A stretch of DNA of 64,000 nt from Nomia melanderi. Taxonomy: Eukaryota; Arthropoda; Insecta; Hymenoptera; Halictidae. The notes beneath the pieces were generated by a model. It was not told where the DNA came from. It searched no databases and saw only the letters and a list, made by a program, of their open reading frames with translations. Position numbers and translations under genes: made by a program. The stretch lies in assembly GCF_051020985.1 (NCBI RefSeq), contig NC_134999.1, positions 21,733,160 through 21,797,159 of the forward strand. The letters are read 5' to 3'. Below are positions 51,241-60,909 of this stretch, piece by piece. Every line of letters begins with the position of its first letter. Position 1 is the stretch's first letter.

Positions 51241-51975
51241 CAGGTACTCGTGGCTACCGTAATGGTGATCGAGCTTTGTAGGCGTTTGCACGTGGTGTGC
51301 CGACTTATAAACTTACACTTCTCGAAGGGCCACCGAACGATCGGGAACAAAACTTAAAAAACGAGTAGGTGCTGACGTAAACTTGGTTCTTGTTGTGACT
51401 TGTTACGTTGTAATGTACTATGGCTGATCTAAATTCCTACTTCCTCCTTTTTTTTTAACGTGGAAGAAATCTGCAAGCAGAGACCTCCGACCGCGACTCC
51501 TCCAAAAATTAATTTTCCGGTACCGGGAATCGAACCCGAGCCTCCTGGGTGAGAGCCAGGTATCCTAGCCACTAGACCATACCGGAGATGTTTATTTCCT
51601 CCCGACTGAACCTCCGAGAATCGTCTTTGACGATGCCTCGGCAGAGTCGTCTCAACGGGGGTGAAGACGTTCCGGTCGGGTTTTTAAGTGTAGAGGGTTG
51701 AGGAAGGGAGACAAAGTTCCCTTCTTGGGTCGTCTTAGTTACTAATGTTACTAACTAATTCGTCCCGTTTGCAATCCTCGACCGTGCCAGGTAAAAACGC
51801 AAGAAACGCTTTTGCCTTAACACGTTTTTCGTACATTCTCCCATCTGGCGGGGCTAATTCGAAATTATGTATGCATTTATTTTCTCCTTGGTGTTACGCT
51901 TGAGACCTCAGAGAGTTCTCTTATGGATATGAAGATGTAAATAAATTTGTTAATTACGGTAATCAGTTATTTCAA
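51241..51975. repeat. Long inverted repeat, left arm B, carrying tRNA-Glu
   Basis: Reverse complement of about 58866-59575, with high identity over more than 650 bases including the tRNA gene and its flanks on both sides. The distal edge merges into the foldback-element sequence (CGCCAGATGGGAGAAAGTAC on the other strand), so the copied block included part of that element. Confidence 0.88.
51515..51586 (-). tRNA. tRNA-Glu (anticodon CTC)
   Basis: 72-nt cloverleaf: 7-bp acceptor stem TCCGGTA/TACCGGA, D-arm GGTCTAGTGGCTAGGATACC, anticodon arm CCTGG-CTCTCAC-CCAGG with CTC at positions 34-36, and T-arm with GGTTCGATTCC (internal B box). No intron; CCA not encoded. On the minus strand a T-rich run (poly-A on the plus strand at about 51455-51463 reads reversed) lies downstream rather than immediately after the gene. 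Identical to the copy at 59243. Confidence 0.96.
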
Positions 51976-53186
51976 TGCTATGACGCGACAATAGTTCATG
52001 TACCACCAGTGGTTCATCCCGTTGTGAACGTGTTAAATACTTTAACCTTTTGCGGTCCGAAGTGCTCTTGGTTTCTCAGTTTGAGGTTCTCGTCGACGTT
52101 AGTTCATTCGATTACAGCTTAATATGACGCTCTCCTTATTTATTCAAGAATATTTGGGAATCATTGAAATGTTACCTTTAAATGGTACAATTGTGATACT
52201 ACGAAATGAAATTTTTCTGATTGAAATGAGTCGAAATACGATGGGAATCGGACTAGTTTTACCGAGTTAACCTAATTAACGAAATTAACGGCTCGTTTCC
52301 ATGAAATCGATAAAACTAATCCAATTTAGGTCGTGTTTAGACTCATTTTGATCAGAAACAGTTCTGCGACTTATTAGAAAAATAAGAATAACTTAAAAAA
52401 ATATCAAGCCGAGTCAAGTGAAATATTTGCTTAAATTACCATATTTGAGTGGTGGAGAATGGTAGTGGACTAATTACAATTTCAGAGTTCCTGAAGAGAA
52501 TGTTTTAAGAAATGTTTTTGAGTGAACAATATTAATCTTAGAATATTATTAATAATATGAATTACTGTTAACCATTAACATCAATAACAACATTAACCAT
52601 CAATATTAATAACTGCAACATTAATAATATTATGAACTATCAATACTCACAATTGTAACATTGTACCACTACAATAAATTTCTAATATTGTTAATATATT
52701 ATAACATTGCAATAATTGCAATATTACACTATCATCACAATATCATCAATAAAATAAATTACTATTAACTATTCCCATCAACAACATAAACTATCAACAC
52801 AAATAACTCCAACATTAATACCTAACCAGTCCACAACATACCCAATACCAATCACCAATACACCAACCACAATATCACTTTCCTAATGCACATCAAAAAC
52901 TCAACCTAAACCATTTATTCGCAATCGTTCCTAACCAATAAACAAGAAAACAAGCATTCACCAAAAAAAACACTTACCGACGGACGGCAAAGAAAAATTC
53001 TCATCGTTTAAATGGAATTTGCGGTTTCGTCGCCGACATAATTTTCATGTCAGCACACCGTGAAAACAAGGAGTTAGAAATTGTCTCGTGTCCAGCCGAG
53101 GTGAGAGTAATCAGTGTTTTATCGGGGTTAGTGACACTGCGATTGATGACGGAGCGCGGTAGCCGCGTGTAGAAATATTGAGCTTA
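51976..53186. other. Non-coding segment between repeats
   Basis: Starts with the end of a foldback-element relative (to about 52020, with a degenerate palindrome at 52000). Then AT-rich DNA with ATTAATAA/CAACATTAA-type simple sequence at 52540-52880. No gene. Confidence 0.5.
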
Positions 53187-54025
53187 ACACGTTCGCGATG
53201 GCGTTTGAATTTAGTGCTAATTCGGAGCTAATTAGAAATTATGTATGTATTTATTTTCTCCTCTGGTGTTACACTTGAGATCTCAGAGAATAGTTCTCTT
53301 ATGTATATGAAGATGTAAATAAATTTGTTAATTACGGTAACCAGTTATTTGAATGCTATGACGCGACAATAGTACATGTACCACAGGTGGTTCATCCCGT
53401 CCCGCGGGACAGACAGGCATGTACCACCGGTGGTACATGCTCCTCTGTCATATGGGGCGGATGTACCACCGGTGGTACATCCACCCTATAACTAGGTGGG
53501 ACACGCTTATCTGTCCCATGGGGTGCATGTGCCACCGGTGGTACATGCCTTTCTGTCTTATAGGATGGATTGTACATGCATCCCATGCGACAGATAAGCA
53601 TGTACCACCGGTGGTGCACCCGATACAGGACAGATAAACATGTACCACCGGTGGTAGACGAACTATTTTCTTGTATGAATATGTAAATAAATTTGTTAAT
53701 TACAGTAATACTTCATCCCATAGGACGGATAAGCATGTACCACCGGTGGTACATGCTTGTCTGTCCCATGGGACGGGATGAACCATCGGTGGTACATATA
53801 CTATTGTCGCGTCATAGCATTCAAATAATTGGTTGCTGTAATTAAAAAATTTATTTACATTTTCATATACACAAGAGAACTGTTCTCTGAGATCTCAAGC
53901 GTAACACCAAGGAGAAAATAAATACATTCATAATTTCGAATTAGTCCCGCCAGATGGGAGAAAGTACGAAAAATAACACCGCCCCACGGCGGGTACACTA
54001 AATTCAAATTCCATCGCGACGTTTT
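53187..54025. mobile_element. Foldback-type element with central palindrome array
   Basis: Left arm about 53187-53390 and right arm about 53775-54025 are inverted copies: both contain GACGCGACAATAGT, AACAAATTTATTTACAT-type sequence, CTCAGAGAACAGTTCTC-type sequence and TTTGAATTTAGTG near the outer ends; the left arm has lost a piece present in the right. The core carries palindromes. Partial relatives lie at about 51835-52020 and 58605-58990. No transposase is encoded. Confidence 0.65.
53378..53795. repeat. Array of the palindrome GTACCACCGGTGGTAC
   Basis: Perfect 16-mers at 53421, 53463 and 53737; one- to three-base variants at 53378, 53529, 53602, 53642 and 53780. Common spacing is 40-43 bases, with longer gaps of 66, 73 and 95. 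Spacers often contain a second dyad of the type TCCCATGGGA within CTGTCCCATGGGAC. Frames on both strands (HVPPVVH, MYHRWYM) come from the symmetry and are not genes. Confidence 0.93.
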
Positions 54026-54239
54026 AAAATGTAATGACTAGCATGCGATTATTTGAAATCAGCGCCGCTAGATGGCAGGACGTACGAAAACAACGCACGA
54101 CGAGGACAGTAGATTCAGGCTTCGTCGCGATCGTGTTGAATAAAAAACTAATGAAATGTATAATATTCTAGTATTTCTTTAAAATAATAATTTTGTATTT
54201 TGTACAATTAATAAAATATTTTGTTTACTGTATAGAACA

Positions 54240-54990
54240 GTGTTTCTTAAATTACAGGCAGCGAGTTCAAATGGAGTCATAAGAAGAAATGGGGAAAGTT
54301 CATTTACAAAGGAAGGACCTAAATTGTCCATCTTGGATTTTAATAATTTTTTGCAGAGTAATAGTTTACATGTATTTAATAATATGTGTGAAATATTGGG
54401 TGTAGATTGTTAGGAATTTAATTTATATAAGAAATTTTAAGTTATCAAATTAGAAGACTTACTTTGTACACAAGAATCTCAGTATGGGTCACGAATGACC
54501 CGACCATAGGTTATCAAATATAGGCCAAAGTTGCATTGAAGAATAATTTCATATAAAAAATGAGCAGAAATTAAATCAGTACTTCAAATATATTATATAA
54601 GATATGATTAATTTATATAAATTATTATTGACAATATATTACAATTTTGCTACATTAGCTAGCATTATTTATAAAATTGTCCATCTTAGATTTTAATAAT
54701 TTTTTGCAGGATAATAGTATATATGTATTTAATAATATGTATAAAGTATTAAGTGTAGATAGCCAATAATTTAGAAGATATAAGCATTTGAAGATAGATG
54801 CCTTCAATAAGTACTATGATTTTAACATTGACCGTTTAAATTCGCAATGGAGACGTGGCCTCGCTCCTTGACTAGTAATCTGACGTCTCCAGTTCTTCGA
54901 GGCCTCTCGGATCACTCACTGTTTTTTCTGCACCTAATATTTCACACATATTATTAAATATATGTAAACTATCGCTTGTAAATGGTTTAC
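54240..54990. pseudogene. Three partial copies of an unknown coding-like fragment
   Basis: Plus-strand segments at about 54330-54415 and 54680-54765 share TTTTAATAATTTTTTGCAG and a following frame with SLHVFNNMCEILGV. A minus-strand segment at about 54880-54980 reads TSDSLHIFNNMCEILGA, with an upstream CHGKPF block. All are short and broken. The family is not recognised. They look like decayed exon or transposon-gene fragments duplicated in both orientations. Confidence 0.4.
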
Positions 54991-55562
54991 CATGGCAAAA
55001 TCGTTTCCGAGACTCCCCACCAGGTGGCATAATCCATGCTACTAGGTAATTGGCTCCCATCTATCGATGCTACGCACCGGAACCAGTAATTCCGAGTTTC
55101 TCGTCGTCAGCTGTGAGTCGTCTCGTTTGATGTTTGTTATTAATCTTTCGGTTTATTTCCCCGGAAGGTTTTCAACGGCCGAACGAATCGGCGATCCGAC
55201 GCTACGAGAGTGTTGGCATCGAACATGGAAAAGACGTTTCGTCAGCGGCAAATGATTTACGGGTTTCCAGTGAAACGTCCGTGAAACGGACTCCTTGTTG
55301 TTATTCGATGATTATAGGACATATCTTCGATGGTGTTTTAATGGTGTTTCGAAGGGGAAATTTACGGTATTAACGGATCCCCCGATTTCATCGCAATCGC
55401 AGCGATAAAAGCTTTCCCTTTCGATTGAAATATTGCGATTGTTGATGCTCATTCGATTTCAGTTGGATAATTCGCTTCCTCGTCGCGGGAGAGTTTAGAT
55501 GGAATTTTATGGACTTCTCGCACACGCGACGGAGCGGAAGGTGTGTAAATAATAATTTTAAT
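54991..55562. other. Non-coding segment
   Basis: No recognisable gene; moderately CpG-rich between 55080 and 55300. Frames of 62-79 codons overlap here in two phases, without domain content. Confidence 0.35.
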
Positions 55563-56115
55563 GAATAGTTATGATTAGTGTAATTTTTCTTAGCTTTGAG
55601 TGAATAGTTATGATTAGTACAATTTTTTCTCAATTTTAATGAATAGTTATAGTCAGTGTAATTTCTCTTCGGTTTTAATGAATAGTTACGATTAGTGTAA
55701 TTTTTCTTAGCTTTGAGTGAATAGTTATGATTAGTATCATTTTTTCTCAATTTTTATGAATAGTTATAATTAGTGTGGTTTCTCTTCAGTTTTAATGAAT
55801 AGTTACGATTAATATATATTTTCTTAAATTGTAACGAATAGTTATAATTAGTGTAATTTTTCTTGAATTTTAATGAATAGTTATTTTTATTGAATAACGT
55901 ATTATTTTTCTTAAATTTTAGTGGATAGTTACTATTAAAATAATTTTTCTGAAGTTTTATTGAATAGTTACAATTAGTATCATTTTTCATCATTTTTAGT
56001 GAATAGTTACAATTAATATAATTTTTCTTTAGTTTTAGTAAATAGCTACAATTAGTATAATTGTGCTTGAATTTTAATGAATAGTTACAGTTAGTATAAT
56101 TATTACAATTACAAT
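55563..56115. repeat. 39-bp minisatellite, about 14 units
   Basis: GAATAGTTA-type unit starts recur at 55563, 55602, 55641, 55680, 55719, 55758, 55797, 55836 and 55875. After one 48-base step they continue at 55923, 55962, 56001, 56040 and 56079. Both 39 and 48 are multiples of three, so a minus-strand frame (NYTNHNYSLKLKK cycle) stays open over long stretches. Confidence 0.93.
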
Positions 56116-56130
56116 ACTAATTTTTATATT

Positions 56131-56905
56131 GATATTATAATGTAACATACTTGATAATTATTTGATAATGTTTTTCATTTATATTATACTATAACCGACT
56201 TAATAATTATTTAATAATTTTTACATTCACATTGTAATATAACATATTTAAAAATTACTTGATAATTTCATTCGCATTACAATATAACATACTTGATAAT
56301 TATTAAATAATTCTTAAATTCACATTATAATACAACATACTTCATAATCATTTAATAATTTTTACATTCACATTATAACACAATATACTTGATAATCATT
56401 TAATAATCTTTACATTTGCATTACAGTACGACACATTTCAAAATTACTGAACACTAATGAGAGTGACAAAATAATTCTGCCAGTGTTTACATAACAAGAT
56501 AACAGCAGAATAAACAAACGTTGACGTAATTGAATCGCGCGAGATGAAACCGCTTGATATTTCGCACATGCCGCAAAGTCAAGTTAAACGGAACACCAGG
56601 CTCGCTTTCCGTAAGATGTCGCCTCGATCCTTATCCGATGTTACTTATTACGTTCGGTGCGTTACTAATTACACTGTAGAAGAAATTTGAACTTTTCCTG
56701 TGTCTCTCAATAACCACTAGGCGATGCTTATAGAGTTCCTTACTCTAAATACGAATCCGAAAACCAAATTGCTGAGTCACGTCCCGTTTTCGACGAAAAT
56801 GGGTTTTTGTGAAAGCGGTCGAATTTTTGGAAGAAACAAGTGTTACGTGGAAACTAGAAACGATACGCGGTCCAAATTTGTTGAAAAAGTAGAGGAGAGT
56901 TGCTC
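56131..56905. repeat. Long inverted repeat, right arm A'
   Basis: Reverse complement of 47597-48367 with few differences. Outside this block similarity continues at a lower level because a ~185-bp satellite monomer flanks each arm. Confidence 0.9.
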
Positions 56906-57360
56906 GAATATGCAGCTGTAAATATTTTGAATATTACGTGTCATTGAATGCTTGTAAATGATGGTCAATGTTCAAGGGTATATGCGGGTACTTTGTAAAG
57001 ACAGTCGAATTCTTGGAAGAAACAAGTGTTGCGTGGAAACTAAAATCGACAGGTAATTAAAATTTGTCGTAAAAATAGGGAAGAGATGCCCGCATGTGTA
57101 GCTATAAAAATTTTGAACGTTGCATATCATTAAATGCTTGCAAATGATGATCAAGGTGTAAAAAAGGGTAGATGCGCGTACTTTGGAAAACGGTAGAAGA
57201 AACAAGTGTTACGTGGAAACTAAAGACGATAGACGGTTGAAATTTGTCAGAAAAGTAAAGGAGAGTTGCCCGAATGTGCAGCCATAGAAATTTTCAATTT
57301 CCCATATCGTTAAATGTTTGAAAATAATGGTCGCACTTTAAAAAACGGTAGTTAATTGCC
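56830..57360. repeat. ~185-bp satellite monomers, first cluster
   Basis: The landmark GAAACAAGTGTTACGTGGAA (or a one-base variant) occurs at 56833, 57018 and 57198, giving spacings of 185 and 180. Each is followed by AAACTA, a TTCAAATTTGT-type block, GGAGAGATGCCCGAATGTG and CATTAAATGCTTG. Confidence 0.88.
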
Positions 57361-57719
57361 GCACGATTTCACGGTACAAAATGCTTGAAATGGCAAAAAT
57401 ATAATATTAAATCATTCGATTGAATTGCATTGTTATTGTTGCAGGTTCATCTAGCTGAATGTCACCACATTATTTACTATTATTTACAATACAGAAATGT
57501 TTTCAAATAATCATCGTGTAATCGAGTGAACTATAGTAATTCGATTTGGTTTCAAATTCAATCTGTCAACTATCATAATTCCTACTCGATTTTTTGCAAT
57601 TCAAATTCAATATTATTCTTCTATTATCGATTATTATACTTTGAAACAAAGATTCATATAGAATACGCCTATAGTTTCGATCTTCTCAATAAATCATTAA
57701 CAACAAATTGTATCGATCG
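57361..57719. other. AT-rich spacer
   Basis: No gene or clear repeat; it separates satellite monomers from the Tc1-like left end. Confidence 0.35.
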
Positions 57720-58603
57720 TACAGTGAGGAGCAAAAGTGAACACGATATTTTTACAAAAATGAATTTTTATTTAACGTTTGCACGTATAATGGGAAAAAG
57801 ATAAAATACATAGCATTAAGTAGAATGTTTTAGCTTTCCAGGGAAATTTTACTGATCGTGGTATCACTATTGTTTCGATAAATACGAAGTTTCTCCGTGT
57901 GCTCGGTTTTGCACCGCAGTAGAACGTTTGTAGCTGAGAAACGTAAACGTATTTTGTCTAAACAGTCGTTGCACTGTTCGTGCAGTAACACGCATTAACC
58001 TCTTAGGCACGGCTGAATTTTGCGCGCGGCTGTTTCTCTGCACGGCAGAGTTCTATACGGACAATGCTGTTTTCTACGCGAGTACATTGGAATACAGTTT
58101 TTGATGATTAAATTATAATTTTTCTGAAAGATATGATACACATAATTTAACTTTAACAATTTACTTTAATAATTAGTAATACAAATGGGTATGATCTATG
58201 ATATATTGATAGCGGCAGAGCCACTATAGTGGCGCGTCGTTCAGAAAGATGACATCCGCGAAAACCACTGTAGTGGCGCGTCGTGCCTAAGAGGTTAACG
58301 TACTGTCGCGAAGTCATTATCTGAAACTTTGAAAGATAGTGTTATTTCTCAATGAAAATCTGGCTTATCAACGAGAAAACTTGCCGAGAAGATCGCGGTT
58401 AGTCAAGCTGTAGTGCATAAAACACAGGAACGATATTGTAACGATGTTCATGACGAAATATACAACTTCAATAGTCGCGACGACGGCGTCGATGATTGCA
58501 AGGTTATTGGAAAGCGACGTTGAAAAGAAAATAAGCAAACGGATGGCTCGAGGAGCAATAAGAGAATCTAATTTTATATCAATGGAGAAGAAGAAGAAGC
58601 CTG
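57720..58603 (+). pseudogene. Tc1-like transposon remnant
   Basis: TA followed by CAGTGAGGAGCAAAAGTGAA at 57722 has the form of a Tc1 terminal inverted repeat. The frame 58356-58523 reads SGLSTRKLAEKIAVSQAVVH, matching the helix-turn-helix of Tc1 transposases, then meets TGA at 58521. A stop also precedes it at 58353, and a shifted frame continues to about 58590. The catalytic domain and right end are missing: the remnant stops where foldback-element sequence begins. A TTAA-flanked element (57995-58298) is inserted in it. Confidence 0.7.
57995..58298. mobile_element. TTAA-flanked MITE (piggyBac type) inside the Tc1 remnant
   Basis: TTAA at 57995-57998 followed by CCTCTTAGGCACG; CGTGCCTAAGAGG followed by TTAA at 58295-58298. 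The 13-base terminal repeats are perfect. About 300 bases with two internal copies of CACTATAGTGGCGCGTCGT-like sequence. The TTAA duplication is the signature of piggyBac-type insertion. Confidence 0.85.
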
Positions 58604-58604
58604 G

Positions 58605-58990
58605 TGTTACATGTATTATTGTCGCGTCATAGCACTTAATTAATTGGTTACTGTAATTAACAAATTTATTTACAACTTTGTATACATAAGAGAATAGTTC
58701 ATGTACCACCGGTGGTACATTTTTATCTGTCCCACGGGGCGGATGTACCACCGGTGGTACATCCATCCTATAAGACAGAAAGGCATGTACCACGAACATC
58801 CCATGGAACGGGATGTTCCACCGGTGGTACATGATGCATCGCCGCATGATAGCATTTAAAAAACTGATTTCTGTAATTAACAAATTTATTTACATCTTCA
58901 TATACACAAGAGAACTGTTCTCTGAGATCTCAAGCGTAACACCAAGAAGAAAATAATTACATAATTTCGAATTAGCCCCGCCAGATGGGA
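58605..58990. mobile_element. Partial foldback-element copies with palindromes
   Basis: Contains two perfect GTACCACCGGTGGTAC palindromes (58703, 58745), a variant (58815), a broken one (about 58786), and arm sequence on both sides (ATTATTGTCGCGTCATAGCA, then AACAAATTTATTTACATC). It overlaps the outer edge of arm B'. Confidence 0.65.
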
Positions 58991-59575
58991 GAAAGTACGA
59001 AAAACGTGTTAAGGCCAAAGGGTTTCTTGCGTTTTTACCTGGCACGGTCGAGGATTGCAAACGGGACGAATTAGTTAGTAACATTAGCAACTAAGACGAC
59101 CCAAGAAGGGAACTTCGTCTCCCTTCCACAACCCTCTACACTTAAAAACCCGACCGGAACGTCTTCACCCCCGCTGAGACGACTCTGCCGAGGCATCGTT
59201 GAAGACGATTCTGGCAAGTTCAGTCGGGAGGAAATAGAAATCTCCGGTATGGTCTAGTGGCTAGGATACCTGGCTCTCACCCAGGAGGCTCGGGTTCGAT
59301 TCCCGGTACCGGAAAATTAATTTTTGGAGGAGTCGCGGTCGGGGTCTCTGCTTGCAGATTTCCTCCACGTTAAAAAAAAAGGAGGAAGTAGGAATTTAGA
59401 TCACCCATAGTACATTACAACGTAACAAGTCACAACAAGAACCAAGTCTACTTTAGCACCTACTCGTTTTCTAAGTTTTGTTCCCGATCGTTCGGTGGTC
59501 CTTCGAGAAGTATAAGTTTATAAGTCGGCAAACCACGTGCGAACACCTACAAAGCTCGATCACCATTGCGGTAGC
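58866..59575. repeat. Long inverted repeat, right arm B', carrying tRNA-Glu
   Basis: Reverse complement of about 51241-51975. Differences are scattered single bases (for example within the GACGATTCTGGCAAGTTC region) and small indels. The tRNA itself is unchanged. Confidence 0.88.
59243..59314 (+). tRNA. tRNA-Glu (anticodon CTC), second copy
   Basis: Same 72-nt cloverleaf as the copy at 51515 in the opposite orientation, with acceptor stem, A box (TGGTCTAGTGG), anticodon CTC and B box (GGTTCGATTCC) all intact. A run of A rather than T lies about 50 bases downstream; no immediate T-run terminator is seen. Confidence 0.96.
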
Positions 59576-59599
59576 AGTTGGAAAAATAGGGGAGAGATG

Positions 59600-60225
59600 T
59601 TGGAACGTGTAGCTACAAAGATTTTGAATATTGCTTGTCATTAAATGCTTGTAATTAATGATATAAGTGTAAGGGCAGATGCGGGTATTTTACAAAAACA
59701 GTCGAATTCTTGGAAGAAACAAGTGTTATGTGGAAACTAGAAACGATACGCGGTTCAAATTCGTCAGAAAAGTAGAGGAGAGTTGCCCGAATATTTAGCT
59801 ATAAAGATTTTGAATGTTGCGTGTCATTAAATTCTTGTAAATTATCATCAAAGTTTAAGGATAGATGCGGGTACTTTGTAAAGACAGTCGAATTCTTGGA
59901 AGAAACAAGGGTTGCGTGGAAACTAAAATCGATAGGCAGTTCAAATTTGTCGTAAAAAATACGGGAGAGATGCCTGAATATGTAGCTATTAAGATTTTGA
60001 ATGTTGCTTGTCATTAAATGCTTGTAAATGATGATCGAGGTTTAAAAAAAGGTAAATGCGCGTGCTTGGAAAAGCGATCGAATTTATGGAAGAAACAAGT
60101 GTTACGTGAAAACTAGAAACGATAGACGTTTCAAATTTGTTGGAAAAATAGGGGAGAGATGCCCGAATGTGTAGCCATAAAAATTTTGAATATTGCGTGT
60201 CATTACTTTGTTATTAATAATTTAT
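59600..60225. repeat. ~185-bp satellite monomers, second cluster
   Basis: Landmark GAAACAAGTGTTAYGTGGAA-type sites at 59715, 59901 and 60091 (spacings 186 and 190), with partial monomers at both ends. Related single monomers lie in reverse orientation near 47520-47700 and 49080-49240. Confidence 0.88.
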
Positions 60226-60363
60226 TGAAAATAAGGGGAAATTCCTGTCTTTCATGTTAGTGAAAAGTTTCCGAGTGCAAAGGGTTAATATTATTCTTCT
60301 ATCATCAATCACATTTTGTAGCAAAGATTCACATGAAACACGCCTTGAAATCTGTCCTGTTCC

Positions 60364-60585
60364 TTAACACTAGAACAACCGAGCATTTAACACGATTAAT
60401 ACGTGATCCCCATGAAAATTCTAACAATAGATTATTTTCAGTTTCTTCAGACATTCATCGCAGTATTCAAATGGAACTATTTATTTTCAAGATCATTTCA
60501 AGTATTCGATGCTTTTAAGACATCAGTAATTGCAAAACAGAAATCGAAACCAGTCATTTTACTGGTACGGTAGTTCTAGTGTTAA
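60364..60585. mobile_element. TTAA-flanked MITE
   Basis: TTAACACTAGAACAACCG at 60364 and CGGTAGTTCTAGTGTTAA ending at 60585 are inverted repeats with one mismatch and TTAA ends. No coding content. Related end-like sequences occur near 47437 and 63372. Confidence 0.75.
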
Positions 60586-60714
60586 TAAATTATTAATTAC
60601 AAATTGTATCGATCATAGTTGAGAAATAAACCATATGGCAAGGGATTAACGTTACAGAGAATTTCTACTCGAAATCAATTATCGTCCAAACCACAATTAT
60701 TCTCTTGCAATTTG

Positions 60715-60905
60715 AGAACTTCCTTTGCACTCGAAAATTTTTCACTAGAAATATACAATATTTTCCCATGAGATACAGACGATCTTTGAAACTAATTAAC
60801 GAGAAAACATATAAATTAAGAAGGAAGGTTATTTTATTTGAATATTCTATATATCGATGCATCATACAAAGCTCAATATTATATATAAGAGTTTATAATT
60901 TTGCA
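60715..60905. repeat. Diverged direct copy of the MITE at 50.7 kb
   Basis: Matches about 50685-50870 in the same orientation (TTTGCACTCG, TTTTTCACTAGAAA, then GAGAAAACA and TCGATGCATC-like blocks). The right terminal repeat is not recognisable here. Confidence 0.65.
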
Positions 60906-60909
60906 GCTA

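Noticed and set aside
53392..53648. Overlapping frames on both strands across the palindrome array
   Set aside because: A palindrome reads similarly on both strands; the recurring VPPVVH and YHRWYM peptides follow from that.
53378..53795. CRISPR-like reading of the regularly spaced repeats
   Set aside because: Eukaryotic nuclear context, repeats are perfect palindromes with variable spacers related to each other, and no cas genes.
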